16,911 bases of DNA from CALKXV01 sp964632495 (GTDB lineage: Bacteria; Pseudomonadota; Alphaproteobacteria; Rhodobacterales; Rhodobacteraceae), in assembly GCA_964632495.1 (NCBI GenBank), contig CAZWDS010000063.1, positions 1-16,911 of the forward strand, written 5' to 3'. The notes under the pieces are model-generated. The model searched no databases and had not been told where the DNA came from. It saw nothing but the letters and a program-made list of their open reading frames with translations. Of this stretch, positions 1 through 6,933 are shown in pieces (within the stretch, counting starts at the first letter, position 1; each line of letters starts with the position of its first letter). Both the position numbers and the translations under genes were made by a program.

Positions 1-651
1 GTTCGTCATGGCGCCGTAGCCCCATGTGTTCGCCACACCCGCAACCGTGGTCGAGTGACAAATCCGCGCCTGGTGGTCGATATTGTTCGTGCCCCAGTAG
101 GCGGCAAACTTGCGATAGAGGTAAGCCTGTTCGTTCGAATGCTTGGCCGATCCCAGCCAGTACACCGAATCCGGGCCCGATTCTTCGCGGATCGACATCA
201 TTTGGTCACCGATCTCGTCGATCGCGGTTTCCCAGGAAACTTTCTTCCACTCGCCGCCTTCCAACTTCATCGGATACTTCAGACGACGCGCCCCATGAGC
301 GTGATCGCGCACGGCGGCGCCTTTTGCGCAGTGTGCACCAAGATTGAACGGACTGTCCCAAGCAGGTTCCTGACCCGTCCAGACACCGTTTTCGACCTCT
401 GCCAGAACAGTACATCCGACCGAACAGTGGGTACAGACGGATTTGATGACTTCGACCTTACCCATGGCACCGGCTTGCGCCTCGGCAGGGGTTACGCGGC
501 CAAGGCCAGCGCCAAGCGCGGCCAAACCGCCGACGGCCAGACCCGAACCCCGAAGGAACGAGCGGCGATCAACTTTTGCGTCACCAGCGCGCGCCAGCAT
601 CGAACCCGATCGGGCTGAACGCGTGACTGTACTTGTCTTTTTCCTCAGCAT
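1..651 (-). CDS. fdhA: Formate dehydrogenase, molybdenum catalytic (alpha) subunit, N-terminal 217 residues
   Basis: This is the N-terminal part of a molybdopterin-guanine-dinucleotide formate dehydrogenase of the FdnG/FDH-N type, which oxidises formate to CO2 at the periplasmic face and passes electrons to Fe-S and cytochrome b subunits. The reading frame is open to the left edge. A Tat signal with RRSFLRGSG lies at residues 29-37, followed by an Ala/Gly-rich hydrophobic stretch and a probable cleavage site near AEAQA (56-60). The [4Fe-4S] ligands are Cys73, Cys76, Cys80 and Cys108, with the conserved electron-relay Lys110. The segment DHQARICHSTTVAG corresponds to the FdnG stretch that carries selenocysteine; here Cys198 (codon TGT, 58-60) takes its place. 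The ATG at 651 is chosen because GGAGG sits 6 nt upstream; Met18 is an alternative without a good ribosome site. It follows a Tat protein and a TorD chaperone in one operon. The family usually exceeds 900 residues, so most of the gene is outside. Confidence 0.93.
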   Translation of the reverse strand, partial: MLRKKTSTVTRSARSGSMLARAGDAKVDRRSFLRGSGLAVGGLAALGAGLGRVTPAEAQAGAMGKVEVIKSVCTHCSVGCTVLAEVENGVWTGQEPAWDSPFNLGAHCAKGAAVRDHAHGARRLKYPMKLEGGEWKKVSWETAIDEIGDQMMSIREESGPDSVYWLGSAKHSNEQAYLYRKFAAYWGTNNIDHQARICHSTTVAGVANTWGYGAMTN

Positions 652-663
652 GTCTGTCCTCCC

Positions 664-849
664 TCAGAATCTGGCCGTGTCGAGATAACTCTTCACGTGC
701 TCGGTCTTCTTCAACGCAGACTGAGGCGCGGCCTCTTCGGCGCTGGCTTCGGTGCCAACGGTCATTACTGCAACGGCGGCAGGTGCGGATGTGCCCGCAA
801 GCTTGAGAAAATCACGACGGCTGTTACCGTCTTTCTTTTTCTCGTCCAT
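664..849 (-). CDS. Formate dehydrogenase-region Tat-signal small protein
   Basis: A 61-residue protein made almost wholly of a Tat signal: SRRDFLKLAG at residues 10-19, then a short hydrophobic stretch rich in Ala and Val, then TEASAEEAAPQ and a short basic tail. This is the pattern of the family called 'formate dehydrogenase region TAT target' (formate_TAT), small proteins encoded directly upstream of FDH alpha subunits whose role is not established. Here it ends 12 nt before fdhA and starts 42 nt after the TorD-family gene, so the three are very likely co-transcribed. A strong ribosome site, GGAGGA, lies 6-8 nt upstream of the ATG. A role as a small exported subunit or a Tat-targeting helper for the complex is inference from position only. 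Confidence 0.88.
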   Translation of the reverse strand: MDEKKKDGNSRRDFLKLAGTSAPAAVAVMTVGTEASAEEAAPQSALKKTEHVKSYLDTARF

Positions 850-891
850 GGCTGGTCCTCCTCTAGCTGTGGACGTAATTTCGTAGACCCG

Positions 892-1509
892 TCAGGTCTC
901 CATTCGGAAGGCTTCGATCTCGATCTCCATGAATGCCCGACCAATCTTACCAATCGGTGCATAGAAGACCGAGCCTTCGGCGGCCTCCAAATCCGTAAAA
1001 AAATGCGTCGCCCAAGTGGCGATATGCGTGTTGAAAAATGCGTTCTGATCCTCGACGCTTAGCACTGTCCCGTAAGTGCCCCGGATCAGGCCGGCCATCA
1101 TTTCGCACAGCGTGGCCATGTGATCTTCGGGCTCTTTGACGTCAGGTGTGCGTTCGATACCGAATTGTGCCATGTGACCGCGTAGACGCGCCAAGGGTTT
1201 CTCATTCAAGAAACCGGTCAGGTAGTAGCTCGCATAGGGCAGCAATTCACCGCGCCCCAAGCCGATAAACAAAGCGTTAAATTCTTTTTCGGCACTGCCG
1301 GGGGTCGTGGCCAAAGCTACCTTTGCCAGAACATTGATGCCCTCACCCAAATCCGAGTCATCACCAGCCAATTCAGCGGCACTATCCAAAAATTCTTGCG
1401 ACGGCGGACCGGACAGAACTTGCGCCAACATAGCGTAAAGATCGGCGCGCAGAAGATCCTCTTCTGCAACTTGCTCCGGGATATCGGCCATTTGGCTCGC
1501 TTGCGTCAA
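892..1509 (-). CDS. TorD/DmsD-family molybdoenzyme chaperone
   Basis: A 205-residue cytoplasmic protein of the TorD family, chaperones that bind Tat signals of molybdoenzymes and hold the apoprotein until the cofactor is inserted. Family features visible are an N-terminal helical segment (EEDLLRADLYAMLAQVLSGPP), the central FNALFIGLGRGELLPYASYYL block at about residues 78-98, and the later EPEDHMATLCEMMAGLI helix (about 126-142). The client is almost certainly FdhA, two genes downstream. The start is an unusual TTG at 1507-1509: AGGAG sits 7 nt upstream of it, whereas the first in-frame ATG (Met7) has no ribosome site. It is the first gene of the torD-Tat-fdhA group, and candidate operator sequences lie at 1557-1614. 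Confidence 0.88.
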   Translation of the reverse strand: MTQASQMADIPEQVAEEDLLRADLYAMLAQVLSGPPSQEFLDSAAELAGDDSDLGEGINVLAKVALATTPGSAEKEFNALFIGLGRGELLPYASYYLTGFLNEKPLARLRGHMAQFGIERTPDVKEPEDHMATLCEMMAGLIRGTYGTVLSVEDQNAFFNTHIATWATHFFTDLEAAEGSVFYAPIGKIGRAFMEIEIEAFRMET

Positions 1510-1556
1510 CGTTGTGCTCCTGTTCGCACTACCTTCACGCTAAGCCATACCAACCG

Positions 1557-1568
1557 ATTTGGCCAAAT
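1557..1568. repeat. 12-bp perfect palindrome upstream of the TorD-family gene
   Basis: ATTTGGCCAAAT reads the same on both strands. It abuts the FNR-like box and lies 48-59 nt before the TTG start of the TorD-family gene, where an operator would be expected. I recognise no regulator for it. Confidence 0.35.
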
Positions 1569-1580
1569 GATTTTTTTCAA
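1567..1580 (-). promoter_or_regulatory. FNR-like box upstream of the torD-fdhA operon
   Basis: Read on the minus strand this is TTGAAAAAAATCAT, that is TTGA-N6-TCAT, one base from the TTGA-N6-TCAA site of FNR-type regulators (FnrL in Rhodobacteraceae). It lies 58-71 nt upstream of the TTG start of the TorD-family gene, in an AT-rich stretch, a reasonable position for oxygen control of formate dehydrogenase. A weak -10 (TATGGC, 1544-1549) follows, but the geometry is not ideal, so the call is tentative. Confidence 0.27.
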
Positions 1581-1584
1581 TATA

Positions 1585-1614
1585 AGACCTAGAATTTTAG
1601 TCGGTTTTAGGTCT
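1585..1614. repeat. Inverted repeat at the 3' end of the DUF3306 gene
   Basis: Arms AGACCTA (1585-1591) and TAGGTCT (1608-1614) are perfectly complementary across a 16-nt AT-rich spacer. The right arm overlaps the DUF3306 stop codon. No T-run follows on the minus strand, so it is not a standard intrinsic terminator; it could be an mRNA 3' hairpin or an operator for the downstream TorD-family gene. Confidence 0.4.
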
Positions 1615-2179
1615 CAAACCGCATGCGACGCGGGCGCGGTGCTGCCTCGGGCTCTGCCTCAGAGTTTTTAACGTCGGAAGACGGTACCTCTAAATCGTTG
1701 GAATTGCTTTCCGTCACTTCAGTTTCAACAGGATCATCAGACTCCCGTTCAGCCAAAGGCTCGTCATCGTCCTCGATCAACGCGGCCACTTTCCGCGCGA
1801 AACCACGTCCCACCTGATATCCTGTCGCCAGCACTTTTTGGGTCAGTTCCGGCGAGTTGAAATCATCGTCATAGTCGTTCAACCCATCCAGATTCGCCAA
1901 GACGGGATTCGAACGCCACAACACACGTAATGCGCGACGGCGCAAGAACTCAGGCACACCAGACTTCATGAAGGGTGCGAAATCATCGCCTTCGCCAAGG
2001 CTTTCGGGTTTCGGCAATCCCAAACGTTCCAACAGTACAACTTCTTCTTCGTCCGTAGCTGGCTCAGCGATCTCTTCGACCACAGGTTCGGGGGCTATTT
2101 CTTCTTCAGGCGGCTTTTCGGTCTCGACCGTTCGTTTGCGGCGCGACCAGCGGGAAAAGACGCTTTCCTCATCCGTCAT
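1607..2179 (-). CDS. DUF3306 protein of the formate dehydrogenase cluster
   Basis: A 190-residue protein beginning MTDEESVFSRWSRRKR, the characteristic DUF3306 opening. A long acidic, Pro-rich low-complexity stretch follows (about residues 20-50), then the conserved core with FLRRRALRVLWRSNPVLANLDGLNDYDDDF at about residues 79-108, and a variable acidic C-terminus ending in a basic patch (PRPRRMRFET). No signal peptide or membrane helix is visible, so it is probably cytoplasmic. DUF3305 and DUF3306 are found side by side next to formate dehydrogenase genes in many proteobacteria, and a role in assembly or regulation is assumed but not shown. The start chosen lies in an 11-nt overlap with the DUF3305 gene; longer in-frame starts upstream would run far into that gene and add unrelated sequence. 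An AAAGG 9 nt upstream can serve as ribosome site. Confidence 0.85.
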   Translation of the reverse strand: MTDEESVFSRWSRRKRTVETEKPPEEEIAPEPVVEEIAEPATDEEEVVLLERLGLPKPESLGEGDDFAPFMKSGVPEFLRRRALRVLWRSNPVLANLDGLNDYDDDFNSPELTQKVLATGYQVGRGFARKVAALIEDDDEPLAERESDDPVETEVTESNSNDLEVPSSDVKNSEAEPEAAPRPRRMRFET

Positions 2180-2744
2180 CACGCTTGCCTTTCTGAGACG
2201 TTGGGCTGCGGTACACATCCGCAGTCTGACGGATACGCGCGTCACCAATACCGTCTTCCACCATATCCACCCGATGTTTATCGCGCTTTCGCTTACGAAA
2301 CGGCTCGGCCACGAAGTGAGCGTCACAGAATTCGCGTATGTGTACGATCAGGGCGTCCGGCATGGGGATCGGTTCGACAATCACTTCGTCGCTGTCTTGG
2401 TATTCTTGCGCCAAATCAGCACTGGCTGTGACCAAATGCACGCCGATGTCATGGTTGTTCCCCGCATCTTCGCCCTTGTTCAACACAGCAAAGACAGAAG
2501 GCGGCTTCATCATCAAAGAGGTCCGATAGCTTTCCACATCCGTTCGATGCAGGTCCAAAAGCACGGTCGCGGCGTGAAAATCTGTGACATCGCCGTCCTC
2601 GCGCAATACCCGAAACCCACCGGGCCCCGCGTTCGGCAAAACAGCCACCGCTTTCCAGGCCCATTTCGCCCAACGGGTCACGCCCGGGGATCGCCGCAGC
2701 ACGACACCCATGGGCAGGGTCATGGATTTAGGAACATCGCTCAT
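2169..2744 (-). CDS. DUF3305 protein of the formate dehydrogenase cluster
   Basis: A 191-residue protein with the DUF3305 signature MTLPMGVVLRRSPG (residues 8-21) followed by the Trp-rich VTRWAKWAWKAVAVLP, and a core with FHAATVLLDLHRTDVESY and PPSVFAVL. The C-terminal part contains an EPFRKRKRDKHRVD basic segment. Function is unknown; the family travels with DUF3306 and formate dehydrogenase. The start is uncertain: ATG 2744 lacks a clear Shine-Dalgarno sequence, and Met8 (ATG at 2723) lacks one too. It is the first gene of the minus-strand run and is divergent from the polyferredoxin gene across 81 nt, so the two probably share a regulatory region. Its 3' end overlaps the DUF3306 start by 11 nt, suggesting translational coupling. 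Confidence 0.85.
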   Translation of the reverse strand: MSDVPKSMTLPMGVVLRRSPGVTRWAKWAWKAVAVLPNAGPGGFRVLREDGDVTDFHAATVLLDLHRTDVESYRTSLMMKPPSVFAVLNKGEDAGNNHDIGVHLVTASADLAQEYQDSDEVIVEPIPMPDALIVHIREFCDAHFVAEPFRKRKRDKHRVDMVEDGIGDARIRQTADVYRSPTSQKGKRDDG

Positions 2745-2783
2745 CCACCAAAGGAAACACCCCCTGATTGCCTTTGTCAAAAC

Positions 2784-2794
2784 TTGTGCCACAA
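2784..2794. promoter_or_regulatory. Operator-like dyad in the DUF3305/polyferredoxin divergent promoter
   Basis: TTGTGCCACAA is an 11-bp dyad (TTGTG-C-CACAA) in the middle of the 81-nt divergent intergenic region. It overlaps a possible plus-strand promoter (TTGCCT at 2768-2773, 18 nt, CAATAT at 2792-2797) and lies near a minus-strand TTGACA (2775-2780), so a protein bound here could control both directions. No regulator is identified. Confidence 0.3.
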
Positions 2795-2825
2795 TATCCT
2801 TCGGACGAATGCCAAGGGGGATACC

Positions 2826-4793
2826 ATGGCCAAGATTGCGCAGTGCCTGATCTGTAGCTGCGAGGGTTCGATGCAGTTGGATGCCGCATCGGTTTCCGCA
2901 GCCTTGGGCGGAGCCGAGGTGAAAGAGGCCAGCCACCTTTGCACTAAAGAAATCGACAAGGCTGCTGCCGCACTGGAGGCCGACGGCAGCACCCTGATCG
3001 CCTGTGGACAGATGGCCGGGATCTTTGAAGAATTGGCCGACGAAATAGGGGCAAGCGCGCGTTTAGCGACGACGGATATCCGTGACCGCGCAGGTTGGAC
3101 CGCAGATGGCACGGCCTTCCCGAAACAGGCTGCTTTGCTGGCAGAAGCTATCCTGCCCACGCCGGACACGCCCACAAAAGACGTGGTGTCCGAAGGCACC
3201 TGCTTGGTGCTGGGCCGCCCAGACATTGCCTTGCAAGCTGCCGAACGGCTGGGGGAAACCTTAGCCGTCACCTGCCTGTTAACAGAAGCATCGGATGACA
3301 TCGCACCTACGGGCGATTTTGACGTTGCAGTCGGACATTTGAAATCGGCAACCGGGGCGCTTGGTGGGTTCAGCATTATTGTTGATGCCTATCGCCAGAT
3401 GAAGCCCGGAGGGCGCGGGACCGCACAATTCGAAGATCCGGCGTCTGGCGTGACATCCGGCTGTGACATCATCCTTGATCTGCGCGGTGCACAGCCCCTG
3501 TTTCCAGCCCACGAGAAACGCGAAGGCTACGTGCGCACCGATCCGGGCGATCCTTTGGCCGTAGAACGCGCCATCGCCAAGGCCGCTGATTTGCAGGGTG
3601 TTTTCGAAAAGCCGTTCTACATTCGTTTCGACGAAACCCTTTGTGCCCACTCCCGCGCCGGACAAAAAGGCTGTGATCGTTGCCTGAACGTCTGCCCAAC
3701 CGGAGCGATCACTCCGAACGGAGATACGGTCACCATTGATCCCGACATTTGTGCGGGGTGCGGCGCCTGCGCATCGGTCTGCCCGTCGGGTGCGGCGGCA
3801 TACGATGATCCCCCCGTCGGTACGCTCTTTTTGCGGCTGCGCACTCTGGCATCAACATTTCGGAAGGCTGGTGGCACAGCTCCTCGCGCATTGTTTTACG
3901 ATGCGGAATGGGGTGACGAGATGATCGCGCTGTCCGCCCGGTTTGGTCGCGGTTTGCCTGCCGATGTTATACCCGTTCCAGTGCATTCGACCGAAGGCGT
4001 CGGGCACGCCGAACTTTTGGCAGCCCTTGGCGTTGGCTTTGCCAGCGCAACGGTCTTGCCCGGCCCCAAGAGCGACCGTGCCGTCATCGACCAGCAATTT
4101 GAAATTGCCTGCGCTATTGCGGGAGATGACCGCCTTCACCTTCTGGACATTGCCGACCCGGACGCTCTGGAATCCACGCTTTATGAGACAAACGTTCCTG
4201 CCCCCACTGTCGAACCGATCCTGCCACAAGGCGGTCGGCGCGAAGTCACCCGGAATGCAGCCATAGCGCTGACCCAAGCCACCGACACCATCCCCTTGCC
4301 TCACGGCGCACCATACGGAGCCGTCGTTATCGACACCGAGGCCTGCACGCTGTGCTTGGCTTGTGTGTCGCTTTGCCCGGTCGGAGCACTGGGCGATAAC
4401 CCCGACAAGCCACAAGTTCGCTTTAATGAGACCGCTTGCCTGCAATGTGGAATTTGCGCAGGGACTTGCCCGGAGAATGCGATCAAATTGGTTCCGCAGC
4501 TCAACTTGGCAAAAGAAGCCCTGTCCCATCAGATCCTAAACGAAGAAGAACCCTTCGAATGCATCGAATGCGGCACTCCTTTCGGGTCACAGTCCACAAT
4601 CAAACGCATCGTTGAAAAGCTGGAAGACAAACACTGGATGTTTAAAGGCTCGGACAATGTGAAGCTGATCCAGATGTGCGATACCTGCAGGATCAGCGCA
4701 CAATACCATCAGGAAAACTCGCCCTTCAAAGCAGGTGACCGGCCTTTACCGCGCACAACCGACGATTACTTGAAAGATCGCAAGCCGAATTGA
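2826..4793 (+). CDS. Multi-cluster 4Fe-4S ferredoxin-like protein of the formate dehydrogenase cluster
   Basis: A 655-residue soluble iron-sulfur protein. The N-terminus (MAKIAQCLICSCEGSM) carries Cys7, Cys10 and Cys12. Residues of about 20-260 form an alpha/beta domain resembling CoA-disulfide/HdrA-type associated regions without obvious cofactor motifs. A first pair of [4Fe-4S] motifs follows: Cys283/286/290 with Cys273, and Cys309/312/315/319. After a further alpha/beta spacer comes a second pair: Cys507/510/513/517 and Cys538/541/544/548. The C-terminus adds two CxxC pairs (579/582 and 618/621), able to bind Zn or another cluster. No signal peptide is seen, so it should be cytoplasmic. 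The ATG at 2826 is chosen for the AAGGGGG 5 nt before it; the frame stays open far upstream but that part overlaps the DUF3305 and DUF3306 genes. The gene is divergent from DUF3305. A role as an electron carrier or assembly factor for formate dehydrogenase is inference. Confidence 0.88.
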   Translation: MAKIAQCLICSCEGSMQLDAASVSAALGGAEVKEASHLCTKEIDKAAAALEADGSTLIACGQMAGIFEELADEIGASARLATTDIRDRAGWTADGTAFPKQAALLAEAILPTPDTPTKDVVSEGTCLVLGRPDIALQAAERLGETLAVTCLLTEASDDIAPTGDFDVAVGHLKSATGALGGFSIIVDAYRQMKPGGRGTAQFEDPASGVTSGCDIILDLRGAQPLFPAHEKREGYVRTDPGDPLAVERAIAKAADLQGVFEKPFYIRFDETLCAHSRAGQKGCDRCLNVCPTGAITPNGDTVTIDPDICAGCGACASVCPSGAAAYDDPPVGTLFLRLRTLASTFRKAGGTAPRALFYDAEWGDEMIALSARFGRGLPADVIPVPVHSTEGVGHAELLAALGVGFASATVLPGPKSDRAVIDQQFEIACAIAGDDRLHLLDIADPDALESTLYETNVPAPTVEPILPQGGRREVTRNAAIALTQATDTIPLPHGAPYGAVVIDTEACTLCLACVSLCPVGALGDNPDKPQVRFNETACLQCGICAGTCPENAIKLVPQLNLAKEALSHQILNEEEPFECIECGTPFGSQSTIKRIVEKLEDKHWMFKGSDNVKLIQMCDTCRISAQYHQENSPFKAGDRPLPRTTDDYLKDRKPN

Positions 4794-4808
4794 TTGTGCA
4801 TCTTTTGG

Positions 4809-5555
4809 TCAATTTGATTGGACAGGTTGGCCAAGCTGCTTGGGTTCAATCGTCGCAACAAAGGCCGTGATCGCTTCGATTTCGTCCAGCGTGATGTCCA
4901 TCGGTGCGACGTGTATCTGTCGATTGGGATCAAACGGCTCGGTCACACCTTCAACCTGCGTAAACGATGGGTGCGGGTTGTGGACAAAGAACGTGCGAAA
5001 CAGATCAGACCAGTTCGAACGCCCGCGCAGCGCGGCAAAAGACGGCGATGACCCGATACCGCCCATGCGATTGCGCTTGTCCACCACATGACAGCGCCCA
5101 CAATGTACAAGCGCCAGACGGGATCCTTGGGCGGTGTCTCCGTCGAAAACCTCGGGGGCTTCGACAAGGACGGCCGTAACTTCGGTCGTATAGACCTGAT
5201 TCCCATCCGGCTTGAACCCTTCGACTGCCGCTTTCCCGGAGGCAGATTTCAGCCACTTCAGGAATAAGGCCGCTTGTTCTTGCCGCACGGGGTCTTCGGT
5301 CAGAATGTCCAGTCGCGTCTCAACGCCATCGATCTCGCTGAAGATCCGGGTCCCCACTGCCCCAAAAACCATATCGGCCTCGCCTTCGGTCACCGCAGTA
5401 ATTGTCAGACGATGTTTGAACTTGAAACGGGGCAGTATTTGCTTTTGAAATCCGGCTTCTAACATGCCGTCAGGCATCCTCAGCGTCAGGTCTTCTGCCG
5501 CCGCAGGCAGGGCCAGTCCAAGGCTGAACGCGAGTACAAATGGCAATCTGGACAA
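4809..5555 (-). CDS. c-type cytochrome fused to a partial periplasmic-binding-protein domain
   Basis: A secreted protein of about 248 residues. The signal peptide is SRLPFVLAFSLGLALPAAA, cleaved before ED. Residues of about 22-125 (LTLRMPDGMLEAGFQKQILPR, later RQEQAALFLKWLKSASGKAAVEGF) resemble the final part of ModA-like substrate-binding proteins but are only half the usual domain. A single mono-haem cytochrome c domain follows: CGRCH at 152-156 and a probable axial Met219 in VAPMDIT. Function is unknown; as a periplasmic electron carrier beside a formate dehydrogenase it could receive or deliver electrons there. The start is doubtful: a strong GGGAGG lies 6-7 nt before an ATC codon (5559-5561) and 12-13 nt before TTG (5553-5555), and there is no in-frame ATG or GTG nearby. 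I chose TTG. The long in-frame extension to 6059 is only a shadow of the divergent operon. Confidence 0.82.
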   Translation of the reverse strand: MSRLPFVLAFSLGLALPAAAEDLTLRMPDGMLEAGFQKQILPRFKFKHRLTITAVTEGEADMVFGAVGTRIFSEIDGVETRLDILTEDPVRQEQAALFLKWLKSASGKAAVEGFKPDGNQVYTTEVTAVLVEAPEVFDGDTAQGSRLALVHCGRCHVVDKRNRMGGIGSSPSFAALRGRSNWSDLFRTFFVHNPHPSFTQVEGVTEPFDPNRQIHVAPMDITLDEIEAITAFVATIEPKQLGQPVQSN

Positions 5556-5627
5556 GTAGATCTTGCACCTCCCATATGATCTGAGATTATCCGGCTTCGC
5601 GATCAAAGCAAGCCCAGGGAGGGATCC

Positions 5628-5831
5628 ATGTCCGAAGAAGCCTTCAACATGTCGCTCAGAAAGTTTCTGAAAACCGTTGGTGTGACCTCGCAACGCGAGA
5701 TCGAAGACGCTGTCCGCAAGGCCGCCACCGCGCCTTCGGGTGACGTGACCGCCCGTGTGGTTTTGTCCATCGAAGCGCTTGGTTTGACCCACGAAATCAC
5801 CGGCACCATTCAAATGCCGGACGACAAATAG
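5628..5831 (+). CDS. DUF6494 family protein
   Basis: A 67-residue protein, MSEEAFNMSLRKFLKTVGVT at the N-terminus followed by SQREIEDAVRKA and a C-terminal half rich in beta propensity (ARVVLSIEALGLTHEITGTIQMP). This matches DUF6494, a small alpha- and betaproteobacterial family of unknown function. It has no signal peptide, membrane segment or Cys, so it is likely cytoplasmic. A strong ribosome site (GGGAGGG) lies 4-5 nt before the ATG. It is the first gene of the operon with mrp, whose ATG begins 1 nt after its stop, so its product probably acts together with the Mrp protein. It is divergent from the cytochrome gene across about 72 nt. Confidence 0.85.
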   Translation: MSEEAFNMSLRKFLKTVGVTSQREIEDAVRKAATAPSGDVTARVVLSIEALGLTHEITGTIQMPDDK

Positions 5832-5832
5832 C

Positions 5833-6933
5833 ATGGCGGACACCGCAGCCGCTAAGGCCGCATTGTCCCGCATTATCGATCCGGGCAGTGGCAAAGACAT
5901 CCTCTCCGCGGGTTTGGTCAAAAGTCTAAGTGTAGAAAACGGCGCAGCCAGTTTCGTTTTGGAGGTCGATCCCGCGCGTGCACCCGCAATGGAGCCTTTG
6001 CGCTTGGCCGCCGAGAAATCCGTGGCTGAACTGGATGGGATCACAAGCGTTTCGGCCATCCTGACCGCCCATGCCGCTGCTGGCCAAGCGCGGCCTGCGT
6101 CACCTCCAGTGCCAGATCTGGGCCTGAAAGACTTTACGCCAAAACCGAAAGAGCCCGAAAAGCCGCCCGCCTTGCCGGGTGTGCGTCACGTTGTAGCCGT
6201 CGCGTCTGGCAAAGGCGGTGTCGGCAAGTCCACGCTCTCGGCAAATCTGGCTGTAGCCTTGGCAGCGCGCGGTCAACGTGTGGGTCTGCTAGATGCAGAT
6301 GTCTATGGCCCCTCGCAGCCGCGCATGCTGGGCGTGTCTGGCCGTCCATCCAGCCCCGGCAATGGGATCATCCTGCCTTTACGCAATCACGGCGTTACGG
6401 TGATGTCGCTTGGTTTCATGGTCGAGGAAGAAGAGGCGATCGTCTGGCGCGGCCCAATGTTGATGGGGGCGTTGCAGCAAATGCTGGCGCAAGTGCAATG
6501 GGGCACGCTGGATGTGCTCCTCGTCGATCTGCCGCCTGGCACGGGCGATGTGCAAATGACGTTGTGCCAAAAAACCGAAGTTGCGGGCGCCGTTGTTGTG
6601 TCTACCCCACAGGACATCGCCCTGATCGACGCCAAAAAGGGCATCGACATGTTCCAGCGTCTTGAAACACCCATCCTTGGCATCGTCGAAAACATGGCGG
6701 GTTTCACCTGCGATGGTTGTGGCAAGACGCACTATCCTTTTGGGCACGGTGGCGCCCGGGCCGAGGCCGACCGCTTAAAGGTGCCGTTCTTAGGCGAAGT
6801 GCCCCTTCATCTGCACATCCGAGAAGCGGGCGACACGGGTGCGCCAATCGTTGCCGCCCGGCCCGAAAGCGATGAGGCCGCAGGCTTTTGGGCGGTCGCC
6901 GATGCCTTGATCGACACATTGGCCGACGCGTGA
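5833..6933 (+). CDS. mrp: Mrp/ApbC-family iron-sulfur cluster carrier ATPase
   Basis: A 366-residue P-loop NTPase of the Mrp/ApbC/NBP35 family, which carries [4Fe-4S] clusters to apoproteins. An N-terminal MIP18/DUF59-type domain covers about residues 1-85, a Pro-rich linker about 86-115, and the ATPase domain the rest. Motifs seen are the deviant Walker A GKGGVGKS at 126-133, LLDADVYGPSQPRML shortly after (Mrp signature), DLPPGTGD (Walker B region), NMAGFTC, and the cluster-binding pair Cys293-x-x-Cys296. It starts 1 nt after DUF6494 and its stop overlaps the next start (GTGA). In this neighbourhood its clients may be FdhA or the polyferredoxin, though general housekeeping clients are equally possible. 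Confidence 0.95.
   Translation: MADTAAAKAALSRIIDPGSGKDILSAGLVKSLSVENGAASFVLEVDPARAPAMEPLRLAAEKSVAELDGITSVSAILTAHAAAGQARPASPPVPDLGLKDFTPKPKEPEKPPALPGVRHVVAVASGKGGVGKSTLSANLAVALAARGQRVGLLDADVYGPSQPRMLGVSGRPSSPGNGIILPLRNHGVTVMSLGFMVEEEEAIVWRGPMLMGALQQMLAQVQWGTLDVLLVDLPPGTGDVQMTLCQKTEVAGAVVVSTPQDIALIDAKKGIDMFQRLETPILGIVENMAGFTCDGCGKTHYPFGHGGARAEADRLKVPFLGEVPLHLHIREAGDTGAPIVAARPESDEAAGFWAVADALIDTLADA

Noticed and set aside
55..618. A 187-codon plus-strand frame at the left edge.
   Set aside because: It is antisense to the formate dehydrogenase alpha subunit, whose cluster ligands and Tat signal are clear on the minus strand.
1968..2825. An in-frame 286-codon N-terminal extension of the polyferredoxin.
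   Set aside because: It lies antisense over the DUF3306 and DUF3305 genes and has no ribosome site or domain similarity. The ATG at 2826 with AAGGGGG starts the recognisable protein.
3852..4529. A 225-codon minus-strand frame inside the polyferredoxin.
   Set aside because: It is antisense to conserved Cys motifs of the ferredoxin and shows no domain.
5556..6059. In-frame extension of the cytochrome upstream to 6059.
   Set aside because: It overlaps DUF6494 and mrp on the other strand and precedes a clean signal peptide.
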